A model generated the notes under the pieces. That model had not been told where the DNA came from. It ran no database searches and saw nothing but the letters and a program-made list of their open reading frames with translations. Position numbers and translations under genes: made by a program. Shown here in pieces: positions 5,909-6,918 of a stretch of DNA of 6,918 nucleotides; position 1 is the first letter of the stretch; every line of letters starts with the position of its first letter. The DNA comes from an uncultured Clostridia bacterium (GTDB lineage: Bacteria; Bacillota; Clostridia; Oscillospirales; CAG-272). The DNA is taken from assembly GCA_946404295.1 (NCBI GenBank), contig CAMJDE010000101.1, forward strand, positions 1 to 6,918, given 5' to 3'.

Positions 5909-6478
5909 GTGAGGGACGCCCGGGGACTGACCCCCCGCGACTACTACGACCTTCTGTCGCGGGTCTGGTGTATCGAGACCTGCGCGCCGCGGCTGCGCCC
6001 CGGGTGGTCGGACGAGAACAAGACGCTCGGACAATGCACGATCACGGCGTTCCTGTTGCAGGATATTTACGGCGGAAAGGTTTACGGCGTGCCGCTCCCC
6101 GACGGGAACTACCATTGTTTCAACGCCGTCGGCGGACGCGTCTTCGACCTGACGAGCGAACAGTTCGACGAGCGGCTCGACTATACGAACCGCCCCGAAC
6201 AGTTCCGGGAGGTCCACTTTAAAAAAGAGGAAAAACGGCTTCGCTACGAACTGCTGAAAAAGAAATTGGCGGCGCTCCTGCCGCCCGACAAAAACGAGGG
6301 GAGAAACGAAAAAATGGAAGAACAAATCGTTACGATCACGGTGAAAACCAAGGGCGAAAAGTGCGAGATGAAGGACGAGGAGATCCGCGACTGGTACGCG
6401 TCTCACGTCGCCAAACTTTTCAACCCCGCCTACGGTACGCCCGAGATCAAAGTCGAACTCGAGCGGATCGAAAAGTGA
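5909..6478 (+). CDS. YunG-like protein fused to a 54-residue C-terminal module
   Basis: The 189-residue protein has two parts. Residues 10-121 resemble the uncharacterised Bacillus YunG-type family (DLLSRVWCIETCAP, GQCTITAFLLQDIYGG, HCFNAVGGRVFDLTSEQFD). C43, H69 and D80 are placed as a possible papain-like Cys/His/Asp triad, which is inference. Residues 136-189 (MEEQIVTITVKTKGE and onward) are a small basic/acidic module I cannot name. The joining segment PPDKNEGRNEK is hydrophilic and is the translation of an SD-like stretch (GAGGGGAG, 6296-6303) before an internal ATG at 6314, so the second part may also be made alone. No signal peptide is seen. GTG 5909 has a modest SD (GGGAG, 5895-5899). 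The open frame extends upstream with coding-like codons to an ACG at 5864. The PPC gene follows 18 bases later. Confidence 0.75.
   Translation: MRDARGLTPRDYYDLLSRVWCIETCAPRLRPGWSDENKTLGQCTITAFLLQDIYGGKVYGVPLPDGNYHCFNAVGGRVFDLTSEQFDERLDYTNRPEQFREVHFKKEEKRLRYELLKKKLAALLPPDKNEGRNEKMEEQIVTITVKTKGEKCEMKDEEIRDWYASHVAKLFNPAYGTPEIKVELERIEK
6296..6303 (+). promoter_or_regulatory. Internal SD-like site for the C-terminal module
   Basis: GAGGGGAG lies 10 bases before the in-frame ATG 6314-6316. It could start separate translation of the 54-residue C-terminal part (6314-6478). It may instead be a relic of an intergenic region now translated as the linker. Confidence 0.4.
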
Positions 6479-6496
6479 GAGCCGGAGGGGAGCCGA

Positions 6497-6918
6497 ATGG
6501 AATACCGCGTATTGAACGGGATCGGCTATCTGCGGCTTGACCGGGGCGACGAGGTGATCGCGTCGGTCGTCGAACTCTGCCGCCGCGAGGGGTTCGCTGC
6601 GGCGACCTTCTCGGGGCTGGGCGGCTGCGACCGCGCCGAGATCAAGACCTTTGACCCCGAGACGAGAACCTACGGGAGCAAAACGCTCTCGGGGATGCTC
6701 GAACTCGTCTCGCTCTGGGGCGACGTGACGGGCGACGGGAACGGGGGACTTGCCCAGCATACGCACGCCCTGTTCTGCTACGTCGAAAACGGCGAACACA
6801 AGACCGTCGGCGGGCATCTCGGAGAGGCGCGGGTGCTGGTCACCGCCGAGATCGAGGTGCGCCCGGTCGTCGGGGGGGCGATCGGCAGAAAAGCCGATCC
6901 CACCTGGGGAACGAAGGT
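6497..6918 (+). CDS. PPC/DUF296-domain protein (3' end outside window)
   Basis: From ATG 6497 the frame stays open to the window end, giving 140 residues. This is close to the whole of a stand-alone bacterial PPC (plants and prokaryotes conserved) domain. Matching features are the opening YRVLNGIGYLRLDRGDEVIAS, the FSGLGGCDRAEI turn, SGMLELVSLWGDV, and the histidines H88, H90 and H107 (QHTHA and GGHLGEA). In solved family members the equivalent histidines sit in a trimer and may bind metal; in plants the domain accompanies AT-hooks, but no AT-hook is visible here. The role of the bacterial stand-alone form is not established. GGAGGGG lies 6 bases before the ATG, and the gene follows the YunG-like gene by 18 bases, so both are probably on one mRNA. 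Confidence 0.9.
   Translation, partial: MEYRVLNGIGYLRLDRGDEVIASVVELCRREGFAAATFSGLGGCDRAEIKTFDPETRTYGSKTLSGMLELVSLWGDVTGDGNGGLAQHTHALFCYVENGEHKTVGGHLGEARVLVTAEIEVRPVVGGAIGRKADPTWGTK

Noticed and set aside
5552..6817. A 421-codon open frame on the minus strand
   Set aside because: It runs across three plus-strand genes and a terminator/promoter region, has no plausible domain, and is explained by GC-rich codon bias.

Overview
The window reads as ordinary chromosomal DNA of a GC-rich bacterium. Consensus-like sigma-A promoters (two of the three with an extended -10), strong purine-rich Shine-Dalgarno (SD) sites, encoded tRNA CCA ends, and a Fe-S helicase of a type I associate with Clostridia all suggest a high-GC Firmicute (Clostridia). 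That placement is inference; no marker gene settles it. No insertion sequence, integrase, CRISPR array or phage gene is visible, and no stretch over 300 bases lacks a gene.

Layout. Positions 1-114 hold the 3' end of an unidentified plus-strand gene. Its stop codon overlaps that of a convergent minus-strand EamA/DMT-type transporter (111-1112). Upstream of the transporter, also on the minus strand, are two near-identical tRNA-Val genes in tandem (anticodons CAC then GAC) with their own promoter and an intrinsic terminator. Divergent from them is a large plus-strand Rad3/XPD-family Fe-S helicase (1471-3822). Its N-terminal region sits where Clostridial relatives carry a PD-(D/E)XK nuclease, but no catalytic nuclease motif is visible.

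Next comes a two-gene operon driven by a very strong promoter: a D-2-hydroxyacid dehydrogenase-family protein (3935-4951) and a TIM-barrel sugar phosphate isomerase/epimerase-like protein (4963-5790). They probably handle a sugar or sugar-acid intermediate; the substrate cannot be read from sequence. The dehydrogenase departs from the usual cofactor-binding motif at two places.

A second operon begins with a promoter whose -35 box lies inside the last codons of the isomerase gene. It encodes a YunG-like protein with a possible Cys/His/Asp triad joined to a 54-residue C-terminal module (5909-6478), then a PPC/DUF296 protein cut by the window end (6497-6918). The first gene has an uncertain start and looks like two genes joined in frame.

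The most interesting points are the compact control regions, where a terminator and the next promoter share bases (3834-3884 and 5776-5839), the missing nuclease motif in the helicase, the odd start and apparent fusion of the YunG-like gene, and the two valine tRNAs that differ at five positions. I found no convincing new defence or mobile system.
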